A DNA stretch of 64,000 nt from Paenibacillus sp. KS-LC4 (GTDB taxonomy: Bacteria; Bacillota; Bacilli; Paenibacillales; Paenibacillaceae): assembly GCF_036894955.1 (NCBI RefSeq), contig NZ_CP145905.1:5595001-5659000 (forward strand). Direction: 5' to 3'. Positions 8,106 through 19,574 of this stretch are shown here, in pieces. A program made the translations under genes and the position numbers. Below the pieces are notes generated by a model, which did not search any database, had not been told where the DNA came from, and was given only the letters and a program-made list of their open reading frames with translations. How positions within the stretch are numbered: the first letter of the stretch is position 1; each line of letters opens with the position of its first letter.

Positions 8106-8593
8106 GTGGAATTCCTCCCAGGCCCCCAAGAGGGCTTCTAGCCAAACCTTCAATGGTTTCTATCCCAAACCCTCAATCGAGAATTTACCCAAACCTTCAA
8201 GGCTTTCCAGCCTTCAGCTCCCTCATCTCTTTTCCGCATCCACAAGAGCTGCACCGCAGTTCCTGCTTTGTAGCAACCACTGGCAGCAAATTCTTTGCTG
8301 CTCAATGCAAGATTAAGGAGAGGGCCGTTTGGCCGACATAGTAGTATCACTTAGTAATGGGGCACAACTCGTTATTAATAATCAGACAACAACGCTCGTA
8401 AGCCCAAGCTTTCACGGAATGCACGCCCACCCAAAGCTTCACACTATCATCAGCCAACGCTAAGCCAATCATCCCGGCCCTCACAAAAGCCAGCGCACAT
8501 GCAAAAACGACTTCGTCGTCCTTCTAGGACGCTTGAAGAGCTTTGCCTTAGAATTTTTAGCGGATATAAAGATGAAACTTATATATTCTTAGA
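8106..8593. other. Non-coding spacer between rplQ and truA
   Basis: About 490 bp without a convincing gene. Short open frames occur on both strands, but none has a ribosome site or recognisable protein character. It contains three spaced copies of CCAAACCYTCAA (8142-8200). A second terminator-like hairpin lies at 8501-8519, reading on the minus strand as ACGAC-GAA-GTCGT then TTTTTG. In Bacillus the three ECF transporter genes lie at this place. Confidence 0.7.
8142..8200. repeat. Three imperfect CCAAACCTTCAA repeats
   Basis: Copies at 8142-8153, 8165-8176 (one mismatch) and 8189-8200, with periods of 23 and 24 bp, so two helical turns apart. They lie about 40-95 bp upstream of truA. This spacing would suit cooperative protein binding, but no known operator was recognised. 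Confidence 0.6.
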
Positions 8594-8625
8594 ATTAAAA
8601 AAAGGTGGCCTCGAGGGTCCACCCT
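8594..8625 (-). terminator. Terminator after rplQ
   Basis: The minus strand reads GGTGG-ACCC-TCGA-GG-CCACC followed by an unbroken T7 run. It lies 9 nt past the rplQ stop and ends the alpha operon. Confidence 0.9.
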
Positions 8626-8633
8626 TTCTCATG

Positions 8634-8999
8634 TTACGCGCGGTCTACCAGTTCCAAATATACCATTGGCGCAGCGTCGCCACGGCGAGGTCCTAGTTTC
8701 AAAATCCGCGTGTATCCGCCCGGACGCTCCGAGTAACGGGGGCCCAGCTCAGAGAACAATTTTTGGATTGCATCTTGCTCTCCATCGATTGTTTCACGAC
8801 GCACGTAAGCTGCTACTTGACGACGAGCGTGCAAGTCACCTTGCTTCGCTTTCGTGATCAGCTTTTCAGCGATCGAACGAACCTCTTTCGCTTTTGCTTC
8901 CGTTGTTTGAATACGCTCATAAAGGAAAAGGTCAGTAACGAGATCACGGAACAATGCTTTCCGCGCGCTAGCGTTACGGCCTAGTTTTTGATATGCCAT
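8634..8999 (-). CDS. rplQ: 50S ribosomal protein bL17
   Basis: 121 residues, standard for Bacilli. The N-terminal [18 protein letters not shown] and the C-terminal [17 protein letters not shown] are the family signature. It is the last gene of the alpha operon, 42 nt behind rpoA, and is followed by a strong terminator. Confidence 0.98.
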   Translation of the reverse strand: MAYQKLGRNASARKALFRDLVTDLFLYERIQTTEAKAKEVRSIAEKLITKAKQGDLHARRQVAAYVRRETIDGEQDAIQKLFSELGPRYSERPGGYTRILKLGPRRGDAAPMVYLELVDRA

Positions 9000-9041
9000 C
9001 TTGATTTTACCTCCCTTGCCTGTAGTCTAGACTAATTGATG

Positions 9042-9986
9042 CTACTCTTCCATGCGCAGGCCAAGACCTAGTTCTTCCAGCTTCTCTTGAACTTCCTCAA
9101 GCGACTTGCGGCCCAAGTTGCGAACCTTCATCATGTCCTCTTCGGATTTCGTAATCAGCTCTTGAACGGTATTAATGCCTGCACGCTTCAAGCAGTTGTA
9201 TGAACGTACGGAAAGATCGAGTTCTTCGATAGTCATCTCCAGAACTTTCTCTTTTTTGTCTTCTTCCTTCTCCACCATAATCTCGGCATCCTTCGCTTCG
9301 TCAGTCAAGCCAACGAATAGATCCAAATGCTCAGTCAAGATTTTAGCGCCGAGGCTTACAGCCTCTTCCGGACGAATACTGCCGTCAGTCCAAACTTCCA
9401 GCGTAAGCTTATCATAGTTAGTCACTTGACCAACACGAGTATTCTCCACACTGTAATTTACACGTGTAATTGGCGTGTAAATCGAATCAACCGGGATTAC
9501 TCCAATCGGTTGATCTTCCCTTTTATTACGGTCCGCTTGCACATATCCGCGTCCCCGATTAGCAAAAACACGCATATGGAGCCGCGCGCCGGAGGCCAAG
9601 GTGGCGATGTGAAGATCAGGGTTCAAAATCTCGACATCGCTGTCAGCACGAATATCGCCCGCCGTAACGATTCCTTCGCCTTCAGCGTCGATTTCCAAAA
9701 CCTTCTCTTCATCGGAGTGGATTTTCAACGAGAGGCCCTTCAGGTTCAGAATGATTTCCGTTACGTCTTCCATCACTCCTGGAACTGTAGAGAACTCGTG
9801 AAGCACTCCGTCGATCTGAACGGAAGTAACAGCTGCACCCGGCAAAGACGACAACAAAATTCGGCGAAGCGAATTTCCAAGCGTCGTGCCGTAGCCACGC
9901 TCGAGCGGCTCAACAATGAACCGTCCGTAAGTCCCATCCTCGTTCAAATCCACGGTCTCGATTTTCGGCTTTTCGATCTCAATCAC
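9042..9986 (-). CDS. rpoA: RNA polymerase alpha subunit
   Basis: 314 residues. The N-terminal dimerisation domain (about 1-228) contains [16 protein letters not shown], the HEFSTVPGV loop and the LSLGAKIL-like end. An acidic/lysine linker (about 232-244) leads to the C-terminal DNA-binding domain, with [14 protein letters not shown] carrying the Arg that contacts UP elements and [12 protein letters not shown]. Its position between rpsK and rplQ is standard. Confidence 0.99.
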   Translation of the reverse strand: MIEIEKPKIETVDLNEDGTYGRFIVEPLERGYGTTLGNSLRRILLSSLPGAAVTSVQIDGVLHEFSTVPGVMEDVTEIILNLKGLSLKIHSDEEKVLEIDAEGEGIVTAGDIRADSDVEILNPDLHIATLASGARLHMRVFANRGRGYVQADRNKREDQPIGVIPVDSIYTPITRVNYSVENTRVGQVTNYDKLTLEVWTDGSIRPEEAVSLGAKILTEHLDLFVGLTDEAKDAEIMVEKEEDKKEKVLEMTIEELDLSVRSYNCLKRAGINTVQELITKSEEDMMKVRNLGRKSLEEVQEKLEELGLGLRMEE

Positions 9987-10112
9987 TAATAGTACCCTCC
10001 TTCAAACGTCGCTCCGTTACCATACCGTATCTTAAGTCAAATCTCGTAGTATGCCAAACCTTCACAACCATTATTCACAAGTTGCTGTCATTTGATACCA
10101 CAGTGGATCTAA

Positions 10113-10508
10113 CTATACGCGACGACGTTTTGGTGGACGGCATCCGTTATGAGGCACTGGAGTAACGTCTTTAATCAGGTTAACTTCAAGACCTGCTGCT
10201 TGAAGCGAACGAATAGCTGCTTCACGACCAGCGCCTGGACCTTTAACCATAACCTCAACGGTTTTCATGCCATGTTCCATTGCTGCTTTAGCTGCAGTTT
10301 CAGCTGCCATTTGAGCTGCGAAAGGCGTGCTTTTACGCGAACCTCTGAAACCCATGTTACCGGAGCTTGCCCAAGAGATTGCATTGCCGTGAGGGTCCGT
10401 AATTGTAACAATCGTGTTATTGAATGTCGAGCGAATGTGAGCGACGCCAGACTCAATATTTTTCCGATCACGACGTTTTGTACGAACGACTTTTTTCGGT
10501 TTTGCCAT
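10113..10508 (-). CDS. rpsK: 30S ribosomal protein uS11
   Basis: 131 residues. [15 protein letters not shown] and the C-terminal [16 protein letters not shown] are intact. uS11 forms part of the platform near the mRNA exit and interacts with uS7. It is separated from rpoA by 126 nt, in which I see no clear promoter or hairpin. Confidence 0.98.
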   Translation of the reverse strand: MAKPKKVVRTKRRDRKNIESGVAHIRSTFNNTIVTITDPHGNAISWASSGNMGFRGSRKSTPFAAQMAAETAAKAAMEHGMKTVEVMVKGPGAGREAAIRSLQAAGLEVNLIKDVTPVPHNGCRPPKRRRV

Positions 10509-10527
10509 TATCCTATTTCACCTCTTC

Positions 10528-10896
10528 TTATTTCTTTTTGTTAGCTACAGTCCGACGAGGACCTTTACGCGTACGCGCATTTGTTTTCGTGCGTTGACCG
10601 CGAACAGGCAAACCACGACGGTGACGAACACCACGGTAACATCCGATTTCAATCAGACGTTTGATGTTAAGCGAAATTTCACGACGCAGGTCGCCTTCCA
10701 CTTTAACTGTTTTGTCAATTGCTTCACGAATTTTCGCAAGCTCGTCTTCTGTCAAATCACGAACACGAGTGTCCGCGTTAACGCCAGTTGTGCTCAAGAT
10801 CTTTTGTGAAGTCACTTTGCCAATACCGAAAATGTATGTCAGAGCGATTTCGACGCGCTTATCACGCGGCAAGTCTACACCAGCTATACGTGCCAT
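10528..10896 (-). CDS. rpsM: 30S ribosomal protein uS13
   Basis: 122 residues. The N-terminal [20 protein letters not shown], the helix-two-turn-helix with IFGIGK, and the basic tail [11 protein letters not shown] that contacts the P-site tRNA are present. It lies between rpmJ and rpsK. Confidence 0.98.
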   Translation of the reverse strand: MARIAGVDLPRDKRVEIALTYIFGIGKVTSQKILSTTGVNADTRVRDLTEDELAKIREAIDKTVKVEGDLRREISLNIKRLIEIGCYRGVRHRRGLPVRGQRTKTNARTRKGPRRTVANKKK

Positions 10897-10914
10897 AGGC
10901 CGTTATCCCTCCTT

Positions 10915-11288
<374 letters not shown>

Positions 11289-11291
11289 CCG

Positions 11292-11576
11292 TCATTCTCC
11301 TTTCGCATGTGCAAACTTCTGTATAACATAACGTAACTTGGTATTGGTCACCCTGCCTGATTCAAGCAAGCTGTTTACAACTTCGCTGCTTATCACAGGC
11401 TGTAACTCGAGATGCAGAACGTTCTTCTTCTTCGGCGAGTCAAAGCGCCGCTTATCGCCATCTACAATCATAACGAATCGCTCGTCAATGATAGATATAA
11501 CGATCGCATAGCAATCTTCATCCTTGCCCCGAAGCACTTTGACAATTTGGCCTACCTGCGGGAACTTATCCATCAC
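11292..11576 (-). CDS. KOW-domain RNA-binding protein (L14e-like, Bacillus YbzG type)
   Basis: About 94 residues. The N-terminal half matches a KOW/L14e fold ([20 protein letters not shown] then [15 protein letters not shown]). The C-terminal part is helical and basic. Such proteins lie between map and infA in many Bacilli, and their role in the ribosome or translation is not established. The start overlaps the map stop codon: GTG at 11576 or ATG at 11573 within GTGATGG. Translation is therefore probably coupled to map. Confidence 0.85.
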   Translation of the reverse strand: MMDKFPQVGQIVKVLRGKDEDCYAIVISIIDERFVMIVDGDKRRFDSPKKKNVLHLELQPVISSEVVNSLLESGRVTNTKLRYVIQKFAHAKGE

Positions 11577-12342
11577 TGGCTTACTTCCGCCTGTGGCTTC
11601 GAAAGCGTCAAAATTTCAAAACCATTCTCCGTTACGGCAACCGTATGCTCAAAATGAGCACACATCGAGCCGTCTTCCGTTACGACCGTCCAATTGTCTT
11701 CAAGCGTGCGGACATATCGTTCACCGATGTTAACCATAGGTTCGATGCAAAGCACCATTCCTGGCTCAAGCTTCGGTCCGCGACCTGGCGTGCCATAGTT
11801 CGGAATTTGCGGCTCCTCATGAAGCTTGGCTCCAATTCCATGACCCACAAATTCTCGTACAACCGAGAAGCCAGCCGCTTCGACAACTTGTTGAACAGCA
11901 TGGGATATCGTAAATAGCCTCTCATTCGGACGGATCAGATTCACGGCCGCATAAAGCGACTGTTCTGCTACATCCAGCAGCCTTTGCACTTCCGGCGTTA
12001 CTGCCCCAACCGCGTAGGTCCATGCAGAGTCGCCATGATAGCCATTGTACTGCGCTCCGATATCAATACTAATAATATCGCCTTCGTTCAACTTCCGAGG
12101 TCCTGGAAAACCATGTACCAGCTCGTCATTTACAGAAGCGCAAATGCTAGCGGGAAAACCATTGTAACCTTTAAAAGAAGGCACTGCACCTTGACTGCGG
12201 ATATAGTCTTCAGCCAGTTGATCAAGCTCAAGGGTAGTAATACCCGACTTAACCGACTTCGCCATCAACTGATGTGCATCCGCAACAATTCTGCCTGCTT
12301 CTCTCATATAGCGCAGCTCCGATTCGGATTTGCGTATAATCA

Positions 12343-12343
<1 letters not shown>
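11573..12343 (-). CDS. map: Type I methionine aminopeptidase
   Basis: 256 residues of the pita-bread fold. The five metal ligands are recognisable: Asp in [14 protein letters not shown] (two Asp), His in [13 protein letters not shown], Glu in LCIEPMVN and Glu in HFEHTVAV. The enzyme removes the initiator Met from nascent chains. The ATG overlaps the adk stop by one base, so the two are translationally coupled. It lacks an N-terminal zinc-finger extension. Confidence 0.98.
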
Positions 12344-13002
<659 letters not shown>

Positions 13003-13079
13003 TCACTTTAAACACAATAGGTTCATGCGGGTCCGTACCATCGCAAGCGACGTCACGGAAGCCCGAACAGAACCTATTG

Positions 13080-14381
13080 TTATTTATTGATAAACCCTTT
13101 GTAATGGCGTTTGATCAACTGAGTTTCGATTTGCTTCATCGTATCAAGCGCAACGCCGATAACGATTAGAAGCGAAGTTCCGCCAAGTTGCACCGTTCGC
13201 GGCAACCCTGCAAGCGTTCCGAAGAGCACTGGCAAAATGGAGATAACCGCTAGGAAAAGCGCGCCCGTCAATGTAATACGCGACATAACGCGAGTCAGAT
13301 AAGAAGAAGTTGGTTTGCCCGGGCGAATACCTGGGATATAACCACCGTTCTTTTTCATTTGATCCGCCATTTGTACCGGATTAATTTGAACGAAGGTATA
13401 GAAGAAAGTGAAACCGATAATCAACAGTACATACAAGACCATACCAAGCGGTTTGTCATAATACATATTATTGATAATCCAGTTTGCCCATGCCGATCCA
13501 TTCCAGAACTGAGCGATCGTAATCGGGAACATCAAAAGCGATACCGCGAAAATAACCGGAATAACACCTGCTCCGTTTACTTTCATTGGGATATGCGTTG
13601 ATTGTCCGCCGTACATTTTTCTGCCCACTACGCGTTTAGCGTATTGAACAGGAATTTTACGAATCCCTTGCTGAACAAAGATAACACCGATGATAATGGC
13701 AATGATCGCAATAACGATCAGAACCATTTTACCAATATTCCAGAACAATGCAGCTTCTTGACCAATAAATTGATCTTGCCAAATTGTACGGATGTGGCCT
13801 GGGATACCGGCAGCGATACCTGCAAAGATCAGGATCGAAATGCCGTTACCAATACCACGCTCAGTAATTTGTTCGCCTAGCCACATCAAGAAAGCAGTAC
13901 CTGCAGTCAAGATGATAGCAACAACCAAATAATCAACGAAGGTTGCACCAGGAATCATCTCATTGCCATATTGGCGATTGAAGCCGATTGCTGTTGCAAA
14001 ACCTTGAACCAAACCAAGAATAACCGTGCCGTAACGAGTAATTTGAGCGAGCTTACGTTTTCCGTTCTCGCCTTCCTTCGCCCACTCTGCAAATTTAGGA
14101 ATAACATCCATTGATAACAGCTGCACGATAATCGAAGCTGTGATATATGGCATAATCCCAATTGCAAAAATAGAGAATTTGAAAAGCGCTCCACCAGAAA
14201 ACGTGTTAAGCAAGCCGAACAAATCTGCACCTGCGCGATCAACTTGTTTGAACACTTCTTTATTGACGCCCGGTACCGGAATGAAAGAACCAATCCGGTA
14301 GATGAGCAGGATGAAAAGCGTAAATAGAATGCGCGAGCGCAAATCCGCAACTTTCCAAATGTTGGACACGGTTTTGAACAA
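13080..14381 (-). CDS. secY: Preprotein translocase channel subunit SecY
   Basis: 433 residues with ten predicted transmembrane helices. Visible landmarks are the plug region after GSFIPVPGVN, the GIGNGISILIFAGI helix and the C-terminal GTSLLIVIGVALDT. SecY forms the SecYEG pore; SecE is encoded at 43685-43900. It begins 1 nt after the rplO stop, which couples export capacity to ribosome synthesis. Confidence 0.98.
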   Translation of the reverse strand: MFKTVSNIWKVADLRSRILFTLFILLIYRIGSFIPVPGVNKEVFKQVDRAGADLFGLLNTFSGGALFKFSIFAIGIMPYITASIIVQLLSMDVIPKFAEWAKEGENGKRKLAQITRYGTVILGLVQGFATAIGFNRQYGNEMIPGATFVDYLVVAIILTAGTAFLMWLGEQITERGIGNGISILIFAGIAAGIPGHIRTIWQDQFIGQEAALFWNIGKMVLIVIAIIAIIIGVIFVQQGIRKIPVQYAKRVVGRKMYGGQSTHIPMKVNGAGVIPVIFAVSLLMFPITIAQFWNGSAWANWIINNMYYDKPLGMVLYVLLIIGFTFFYTFVQINPVQMADQMKKNGGYIPGIRPGKPTSSYLTRVMSRITLTGALFLAVISILPVLFGTLAGLPRTVQLGGTSLLIVIGVALDTMKQIETQLIKRHYKGFINK

Positions 14382-14822
14382 TTAGATCACCTCGGTTTTA
14401 CCGCCGGCAGCCTGGATTTTCTCTACCGCAGATTGAGAGAACTTGCTTGCTTTTACAGTCAGTTGGACGTTGATTTCACCGTTACCCAAAATCTTAATGC
14501 CCGCTAGTGGATTTTTTACAATCCCTTGCTCAAGAAGAACTTCTGGTGTGACTTCGGTGCCTGCTGCAAAGCTGTTAAGCTCTTCAATGTTGATTATGGC
14601 ATACTCTTTACGGAAACGGTTGTTAAATCCGCGTTTCGGTACACGACGGTACAATGGGTTTTGACCACCCTCGAAACCAGGACGAACACCGCCGCCGGAG
14701 CGAGCATTTTGACCTTTGTGACCACGTCCAGCTGTTTTACCGTTACCGGTACCAATACCGCGACCTTTACGTTTTGGCGTTTGCTTGGAACCTGGTGCTG
14801 GTGCGAGTTCATGCAATTTCAT
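14382..14822 (-). CDS. rplO: 50S ribosomal protein uL15
   Basis: 146 residues. The basic glycine-rich N-terminus ([18 protein letters not shown]) and the globular C-terminus ending [12 protein letters not shown] are typical. It is placed between rpmD and secY. Confidence 0.98.
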   Translation of the reverse strand: MKLHELAPAPGSKQTPKRKGRGIGTGNGKTAGRGHKGQNARSGGGVRPGFEGGQNPLYRRVPKRGFNNRFRKEYAIINIEELNSFAAGTEVTPEVLLEQGIVKNPLAGIKILGNGEINVQLTVKASKFSQSAVEKIQAAGGKTEVI

Positions 14823-14866
14823 CGTTCTTGCACCTCCTTGTTTATTTCTTGGTATGAATGACTTTT

Positions 14867-15046
14867 CTATACTTCTTCGACTTTAACCAAGTGGCTAACA
14901 TGTTTAACCATGCCGCGAATAGCTACAGTATCGTTCAATTCAACGGTTTGACGGATTTTACGAAGTCCCAGCGATGCTACAGTAGCACGCTGTTTCTCGT
15001 TACGGCCGATCAAACTGCGAACGAGGGTGATTTGCAATTTTGCCAT
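14867..15046 (-). CDS. rpmD: 50S ribosomal protein uL30
   Basis: A 59-residue gene read directly: ATG at 15046, stop TAG at 14867-14869, with a GGAGGG site just upstream. The product begins [19 protein letters not shown] and contains [16 protein letters not shown], the family signature. It lies between rpsE and rplO in the standard order. Confidence 0.97.
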   Translation of the reverse strand: MAKLQITLVRSLIGRNEKQRATVASLGLRKIRQTVELNDTVAIRGMVKHVSHLVKVEEV

Positions 15047-15059
15047 CGTATACCCCTCC

Positions 15060-15557
15060 TTAACCTAACAGCTCTTCGACAGTTTTACCACGAAGCTTCG
15101 CAACATCTTCAGCACGTTTCAAACGTGAAAGACCTTCGAGCGTTGCGTTAACCATGTTCATGGAGTTCGAAGAACCGAGGGATTTCGTCAAAATATCGCC
15201 AACGCCAGCAAGTTCAAGAACTGCACGAACCGGGCCACCAGCGATAACACCTGTACCTTCGGATGCCGGCTTCAGGAGAACTTCTCCAGCGCCGAAATGT
15301 CCTAGCACAAGGTGAGGAATTGTTGTACCAACGATTGGAACATGAATCAGGTTTTTCTTAGCATCTTCGATACCTTTGCGGATTGCATCAGGTACTTCGC
15401 CTGCTTTACCGATTCCTGCGCCAACATAGCCGTTGCCGTCGCCAACTACTACCAATGCACTAAAGCTGAAGCGGCGTCCGCCTTTAACAACTTTGGCAAC
15501 ACGGTTGATGTTGACAACTTTTTCAGTAAGTTCTAACGTATTCGGATCTATACGCAA
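15060..15557 (-). CDS. rpsE: 30S ribosomal protein uS5
   Basis: 165 residues. The double-stranded-RNA-binding-like N-domain has [20 protein letters not shown]. The conserved loop [14 protein letters not shown] and the C-terminal domain ([22 protein letters not shown]) are intact. uS5 contributes to decoding accuracy, and I see no ram-type alteration. Confidence 0.98.
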   Translation of the reverse strand: MRIDPNTLELTEKVVNINRVAKVVKGGRRFSFSALVVVGDGNGYVGAGIGKAGEVPDAIRKGIEDAKKNLIHVPIVGTTIPHLVLGHFGAGEVLLKPASEGTGVIAGGPVRAVLELAGVGDILTKSLGSSNSMNMVNATLEGLSRLKRAEDVAKLRGKTVEELLG

Positions 15558-15587
15558 GTCGTTTAACCTCCTTATAAGTAAAGTCGA

Positions 15588-15956
15588 TTAGAATTCCAGA
15601 CCAGCTTCGCGAGCTGCATCAGCAAGCGCCTGAATTCTTCCGTGATACAAGTAACCACCGCGATCAAAAACTACTTGGTTTACACCTTTCGCTTGAGCGC
15701 GTTTTGCAAGCAATTCGCCTACTTTACGAGCAGCCTCAACGCTGCCGCCGTTGCCGATAGCTTCAGCCAGCTCTTTGTCTTGTGTAGAAGCAGCAGCAAG
15801 TGTTACTCCTTGTACATCATCGATCAATTGAGCATACATATGCTTAGCGGAACGAAACACCGACAGACGTGGACGTGCAACCGTTCCATTGATTTTTTTA
15901 CGAACACGCAAGTGTCTTTTCAGACGTGCCTTGTTTTTATCGCCTTTCGTAATCAT
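15588..15956 (-). CDS. rplR: 50S ribosomal protein uL18
   Basis: 122 residues. The arginine/lysine-rich N-terminus ([15 protein letters not shown]), [20 protein letters not shown] and [26 protein letters not shown] are conserved. It binds 5S rRNA together with uL5. Confidence 0.98.
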   Translation of the reverse strand: MITKGDKNKARLKRHLRVRKKINGTVARPRLSVFRSAKHMYAQLIDDVQGVTLAAASTQDKELAEAIGNGGSVEAARKVGELLAKRAQAKGVNQVVFDRGGYLYHGRIQALADAAREAGLEF

Positions 15957-16016
15957 TCAAGGTTCACTCCTTTCCAATTCCTCATACCGCTATGTTAAGC
16001 AGCCCTATCAGACTGC

Positions 16017-16559
16017 TTATTTCTTCTTACCAGCTTTACCTTCTTTGCGGATAATACGCTCGCCTTCGTACTTGATACCTTTACCTTTATACGGCTCAGG
16101 CTCACGTACTGAACGGATTTTGGCAGCAAATGCGCCAACGAGTTCTTTATCAATTCCGCGAACAGTAATTTTCGTGTTTGCAGGAACGTCGAACTCGATT
16201 CCGCCTTCAGGAGCGATTTCCACTGGGTGAGAGTAACCAACGTTAAGAACGATTTTCTCACCATTTTTGCTTGCACGATAACCTACGCCAACGAGTTCAA
16301 GATTTTTCGAGAATCCGTCAGTAACTCCGCTCACCATGTTAGCGATGATGCTGCGAGTAGTACCGTGCAAAGAGCGATGCAATTTATTGTCAGAAGGACG
16401 TTCAATGACGATCTCCGTTTCACTCACATTGACTTTCATATCTTTGTGATATTCACGAGAAAGCGTTCCTTTAGGTCCTTTAACAGTGATAACTGAATTT
16501 TCCAAGTTAATTGTTACGCCGTTAGGCACTTGGATTGGCTTGCGACCAATACGGGACAT
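16017..16559 (-). CDS. rplF: 50S ribosomal protein uL6
   Basis: 180 residues with two similar domains: [14 protein letters not shown] at the start and the signature [14 protein letters not shown] near the C-terminus. It sits by the sarcin-ricin loop and the factor-binding site. Between rpsH and rplR, spc order. Confidence 0.98.
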   Translation of the reverse strand: MSRIGRKPIQVPNGVTINLENSVITVKGPKGTLSREYHKDMKVNVSETEIVIERPSDNKLHRSLHGTTRSIIANMVSGVTDGFSKNLELVGVGYRASKNGEKIVLNVGYSHPVEIAPEGGIEFDVPANTKITVRGIDKELVGAFAAKIRSVREPEPYKGKGIKYEGERIIRKEGKAGKKK

Positions 16560-16590
16560 CGTTACACCTCCAATCTTTGTGACTTGTTAA

Positions 16591-16989
16591 TTACCAAACG
16601 TAGCAGACGACTTCGCCGCCAGCTTTGCCTTGACGTGCTTCTTTATCAGTCATAATCCCTTTGGACGTGGAAATAATAGCAATTCCCAGACCGCCCAGTA
16701 CACGAGGGATCTCATTAGATTTTGTATAAACGCGAAGTCCTGGTTTAGAAATACGTTTCAGACCAGTGATTACACGCTCTTGGCTCGGGCCGTATTTCAA
16801 GAAAATACGGATAATCCCTTGCTTGTTATCCTCGATATATTCAGCATCGCGGATGAAACCCTCACGCTTCAGAATTTCAGCGATTTCCTTCTTCACTTTC
16901 GAAGCGGGCATTTCAACGGTTTCATGGCGAACAAGGTTCGCGTTGCGAATGCGTGTCAGCATATCTGCAATCGGATCAGACATAACCAT
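16591..16989 (-). CDS. rpsH: 30S ribosomal protein uS8
   Basis: 132 residues. [15 protein letters not shown], the [16 protein letters not shown] segment and the C-terminal [21 protein letters not shown] are conserved. uS8 organises the central domain of 16S rRNA. In enterobacteria it autoregulates the spc operon; I see no obvious equivalent site here. Translation may begin at the ATG two codons into the frame (MSDPIAD), since the first codons sit close to the ribosome site. Confidence 0.97.
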   Translation of the reverse strand: MVMSDPIADMLTRIRNANLVRHETVEMPASKVKKEIAEILKREGFIRDAEYIEDNKQGIIRIFLKYGPSQERVITGLKRISKPGLRVYTKSNEIPRVLGGLGIAIISTSKGIMTDKEARQGKAGGEVVCYVW

Positions 16990-17020
16990 TTGTGTTAACC
17001 TCCTTCCCGAACTAGGCTTA

Positions 17021-17206
17021 TTACCAGCTTGCTTTCTTAACGCCAGGGATCTGGCCTTTGTATGCTAACTCACGGAAACAAATCCGGCAAACTTTAAACT
17101 TTTGCAAAACAGAGTGCGGACGGCCACAACGTTCACAGCGCGTGTACGCACGCACTTTAAATTTCGGTGTACGCTGTTGCTTCACTTTCATCGAAGTTTT
17201 TGCCAC
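17021..17206 (-). CDS. rpsN: 30S ribosomal protein uS14, zinc-binding type Z
   Basis: 61 residues, the short zinc form. Cysteine pairs RCERCG and VCRICF form the ribbon. The long zinc-free paralogue, which Bacillus expresses in zinc starvation, is not in this window. It is placed between rplE and rpsH. Confidence 0.98.
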   Translation of the reverse strand: MAKTSMKVKQQRTPKFKVRAYTRCERCGRPHSVLQKFKVCRICFRELAYKGQIPGVKKASW

Positions 17207-17232
17207 TGGGTATTACACCTCCTAAAAGTGGA

Positions 17233-17775
17233 TTACTTCGCAAATGGCATACCCAATTGGGTGAGCAATTCGCGAGATTCTTCGTCCGTTTTTGCCGTCG
17301 TCACGATGACGATATCCATACCACGAACTTTATCAACTTTATCGTATTCAATCTCCGGGAAGATCAATTGCTCTTTCAAACCCAGTGTGTAGTTACCGCG
17401 ACCGTCAAATGCTTTTGAAGATACACCGCGGAAGTCACGAACACGTGGGAGGGAGATGTTGAACAGCTTATCCAGGAAGTAATACATACGCTCGCCGCGC
17501 AGTGTTACTTTAACCCCGATTGGCATGTTCTCACGAAGTTTGAAGCCGGCAATGGACTTCTTCGCGCGAGTTACAACCGGTTTTTGACCGGCAATTTGAC
17601 GAAGCTCTTCAACAGCAACATCAAGTACTTTCGAGTTAGCAACCGCTTCGCCGACACCCATATTGATGACGACTTTCTCGATTTTAGGCACTTGCATAAC
17701 TGTTGTATAGTTAAACTTCTGCATCAGAGCAGGAGTGATCTCGTTTAGAAAACGATCCTTCATTCTTGCAGCCAT
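17233..17775 (-). CDS. rplE: 50S ribosomal protein uL5
   Basis: 180 residues. [23 protein letters not shown] is at the N-terminus, and the P-site loop region ([22 protein letters not shown]) and [15 protein letters not shown] near the end are conserved. It binds 5S rRNA and the T-loop of P-site tRNA. Quoted stretches are split here as motif positions 22-44 and 128-150. Confidence 0.98.
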   Translation of the reverse strand: MAARMKDRFLNEITPALMQKFNYTTVMQVPKIEKVVINMGVGEAVANSKVLDVAVEELRQIAGQKPVVTRAKKSIAGFKLRENMPIGVKVTLRGERMYYFLDKLFNISLPRVRDFRGVSSKAFDGRGNYTLGLKEQLIFPEIEYDKVDKVRGMDIVIVTTAKTDEESRELLTQLGMPFAK

Positions 17776-17804
17776 GATTCATGGTCCTCCTTCCTACAGT
17801 AACG

Positions 17805-18158
17805 TTAGTCGATTACTTCGCCGGAACGTTTTGCGATCCGAACTTTTTTGCCGTTATCAAGCACTTTGTATCCAATGCGAGTTACTTTACCGCTCTTCGG
17901 ATCAATGTGCATCACGTTCGAAACGTGGATCGGCGCTTCTTGCTCGATAATACCGCCCTGCGGGTTAGCCTGCGATGGACGAGTATGCTTTTTAACCATA
18001 TTGACGCCTTCTACAAGTACGCGATTTTCACGCGGGTATGCAGCGATTACACGGCCTTTTTTGCCTTTATCCTTACCGGAAATGACGATGACCGTATCAT
18101 CTTTTTTAACGTGCAATTTATTGTTATGCGATTCAAGAATTTTTTTCAATCTTGGCAT
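17805..18158 (-). CDS. rplX: 50S ribosomal protein uL24
   Basis: 117 residues with an N-terminal KOW motif ([18 protein letters not shown]). [19 protein letters not shown] matches the bacterial family. It is an assembly-initiator protein near the exit tunnel. Confidence 0.98.
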   Translation of the reverse strand: MPRLKKILESHNNKLHVKKDDTVIVISGKDKGKKGRVIAAYPRENRVLVEGVNMVKKHTRPSQANPQGGIIEQEAPIHVSNVMHIDPKSGKVTRIGYKVLDNGKKVRIAKRSGEVID

Positions 18159-18216
18159 GAGTTACACCTCCTGCATGCTTGATGATCAAGCTATTGCAAT
18201 CCCTTGGGGACTTTTA

Positions 18217-18585
18217 TTAGATAACCTCTGGTGCAAGCGATACGATTTTCATGAAATCTTTATCGCGCAGCTCACGAGCAACTGGTCCAAAAATACGAGT
18301 ACCACGTGGGCTCTTGTCTTCTTTAACGATTACAGCTGCATTTTCGTCAAATGCGATGTAGGAACCGTCTTTACGACGAACCGTACGCTTTGTACGAACG
18401 ATAACTGCTTTAACAACATCACCTTTTTTGACAACGCCGCCTGGTGTTGCTTGTTTAACGGAACAAACGATCAAATCGCCGATAGCCGCTACGCGACGAC
18501 CAGTTCCACCAAGTACACGGATACACATCAGTTCTTTAGCTCCTGAGTTGTCAGCGACACGCAAACGGGAAAATGGTTGAATCAT
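18217..18585 (-). CDS. rplN: 50S ribosomal protein uL14
   Basis: 122 residues, starting [19 protein letters not shown]. The signature region [14 protein letters not shown]-like (about 66-81) and the C-terminal [20 protein letters not shown] are intact. It contacts 16S rRNA in bridge B8 and is the docking site of RsfS. Confidence 0.98.
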   Translation of the reverse strand: MIQPFSRLRVADNSGAKELMCIRVLGGTGRRVAAIGDLIVCSVKQATPGGVVKKGDVVKAVIVRTKRTVRRKDGSYIAFDENAAVIVKEDKSPRGTRIFGPVARELRDKDFMKIVSLAPEVI

Positions 18586-18629
18586 GTCAACGTCCTCCTT
18601 TCGGACAAAACTAGATTACATTTTCAAAC

Positions 18630-18893
18630 TTAAAGGACAATCGCTACTTCAACAATCTCCACGAGTCTGAAGCGTTTGTCTTTCGAAAGCGGACGAGTTT
18701 CCATAATCTTTACAACATCGCCGATTTTAGCTTCGTTGTTCTCATCATGGGCTTTGAACTTTTTCGTGGATTTGATGCGTTTATGGTACAGGCTGTGCTT
18801 TTTGTAAGTTTCAATAGCAACAACAACTGTTTTATCCATTTTGTCACTCACCACTTTACCGACTAACACTTTGCGGGCATTACGTTCGCTCAT
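18630..18893 (-). CDS. rpsQ: 30S ribosomal protein uS17
   Basis: 87 residues. [20 protein letters not shown] and [20 protein letters not shown] are the two conserved blocks of this OB-fold primary 16S-binding protein. It is placed between rpmC and rplN. Confidence 0.98.
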   Translation of the reverse strand: MSERNARKVLVGKVVSDKMDKTVVVAIETYKKHSLYHKRIKSTKKFKAHDENNEAKIGDVVKIMETRPLSKDKRFRLVEIVEVAIVL

Positions 18894-18947
18894 GTTCTTC
18901 CTCCTTCCTTAAACCTTGGCAAATTTTCCTTAGTTAAGGACTACTAT

Positions 18948-19148
18948 TTAGCTGCTGATACCGAGTTCTCTTTCACGCAAGATGGTTTTAGCACGAGCAA
19001 TTTCTCTCCGTACGTCACGAATCCGTGTCGGATTGTCCAGTTGACCAGTAGCCAATTGGAAACGAAGGTTGAATAGCTCCTCTTTAAAACCATTTACCTT
19101 TTGTTCGATCTCAGCAGAGGTTAGGTTACGAAATTCACTAGCCTTCAT
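18948..19148 (-). CDS. rpmC: 50S ribosomal protein uL29
   Basis: 66 residues from the ATG at 19148 ([16 protein letters not shown]). An in-frame GTG upstream would add four residues, but homologues begin with MKA. The start lies inside the rplP 3' end (11-nt overlap), with an AGGTGGTG site within rpl[13 protein letters not shown] is the family signature. The protein lies near the polypeptide exit and takes part in trigger factor and SRP docking. Confidence 0.97.
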   Translation of the reverse strand: MKASEFRNLTSAEIEQKVNGFKEELFNLRFQLATGQLDNPTRIRDVRREIARAKTILRERELGISS

Positions 19149-19572
19149 TTGCTTCACCACCTACTTCTTCGCGTTTCACGAACTTCGTTTTAACAGGCAG
19201 TTTGTGTGACGCAAGACGCATTGCTTCGCGAGCAACCTCTTCAGGCACTCCAGCAAGCTCAAACATAATTTTGCCTGGCTTAACGACAGCAACCCATTTC
19301 TCAACGTTACCTTTACCGCTACCCATACGAACCTCGAGAGGCTTTTGAGTGATTGGCTTAGCTGGGAAAATCTTAATCCATACTTTACCACCACGTTTGA
19401 TGTAACGAGTCATAGCAATACGAGCCGATTCGATTTGACGGTTCGTAATCCATGACGGCTCAAGCGCTTGAAGACCGTATTCTCCGAAGGAAACTTCAGT
19501 ACCGCCTTTAGCGCGACCTTTCATATGTCCGCGTTGTTGCTTGCGGTGTTTGACACGTTTAGGTACCAACAT
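19138..19572 (-). CDS. rplP: 50S ribosomal protein uL16
   Basis: 144 residues. [35 protein letters not shown] and [18 protein letters not shown] are conserved. uL16 lies at the A-site tRNA elbow. Its 3' end overlaps the rpmC start, and it begins 2 nt after rpsC. Confidence 0.98.
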   Translation of the reverse strand: MLVPKRVKHRKQQRGHMKGRAKGGTEVSFGEYGLQALEPSWITNRQIESARIAMTRYIKRGGKVWIKIFPAKPITQKPLEVRMGSGKGNVEKWVAVVKPGKIMFELAGVPEEVAREAMRLASHKLPVKTKFVKREEVGGEANEG

Positions 19573-19574
19573 GA

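Noticed and set aside
8104-8316. Short plus-strand open frames in the rplQ-truA spacer
   Set aside because: Pro/Ser-rich low-complexity translation of the repeat region with no ribosome binding site.
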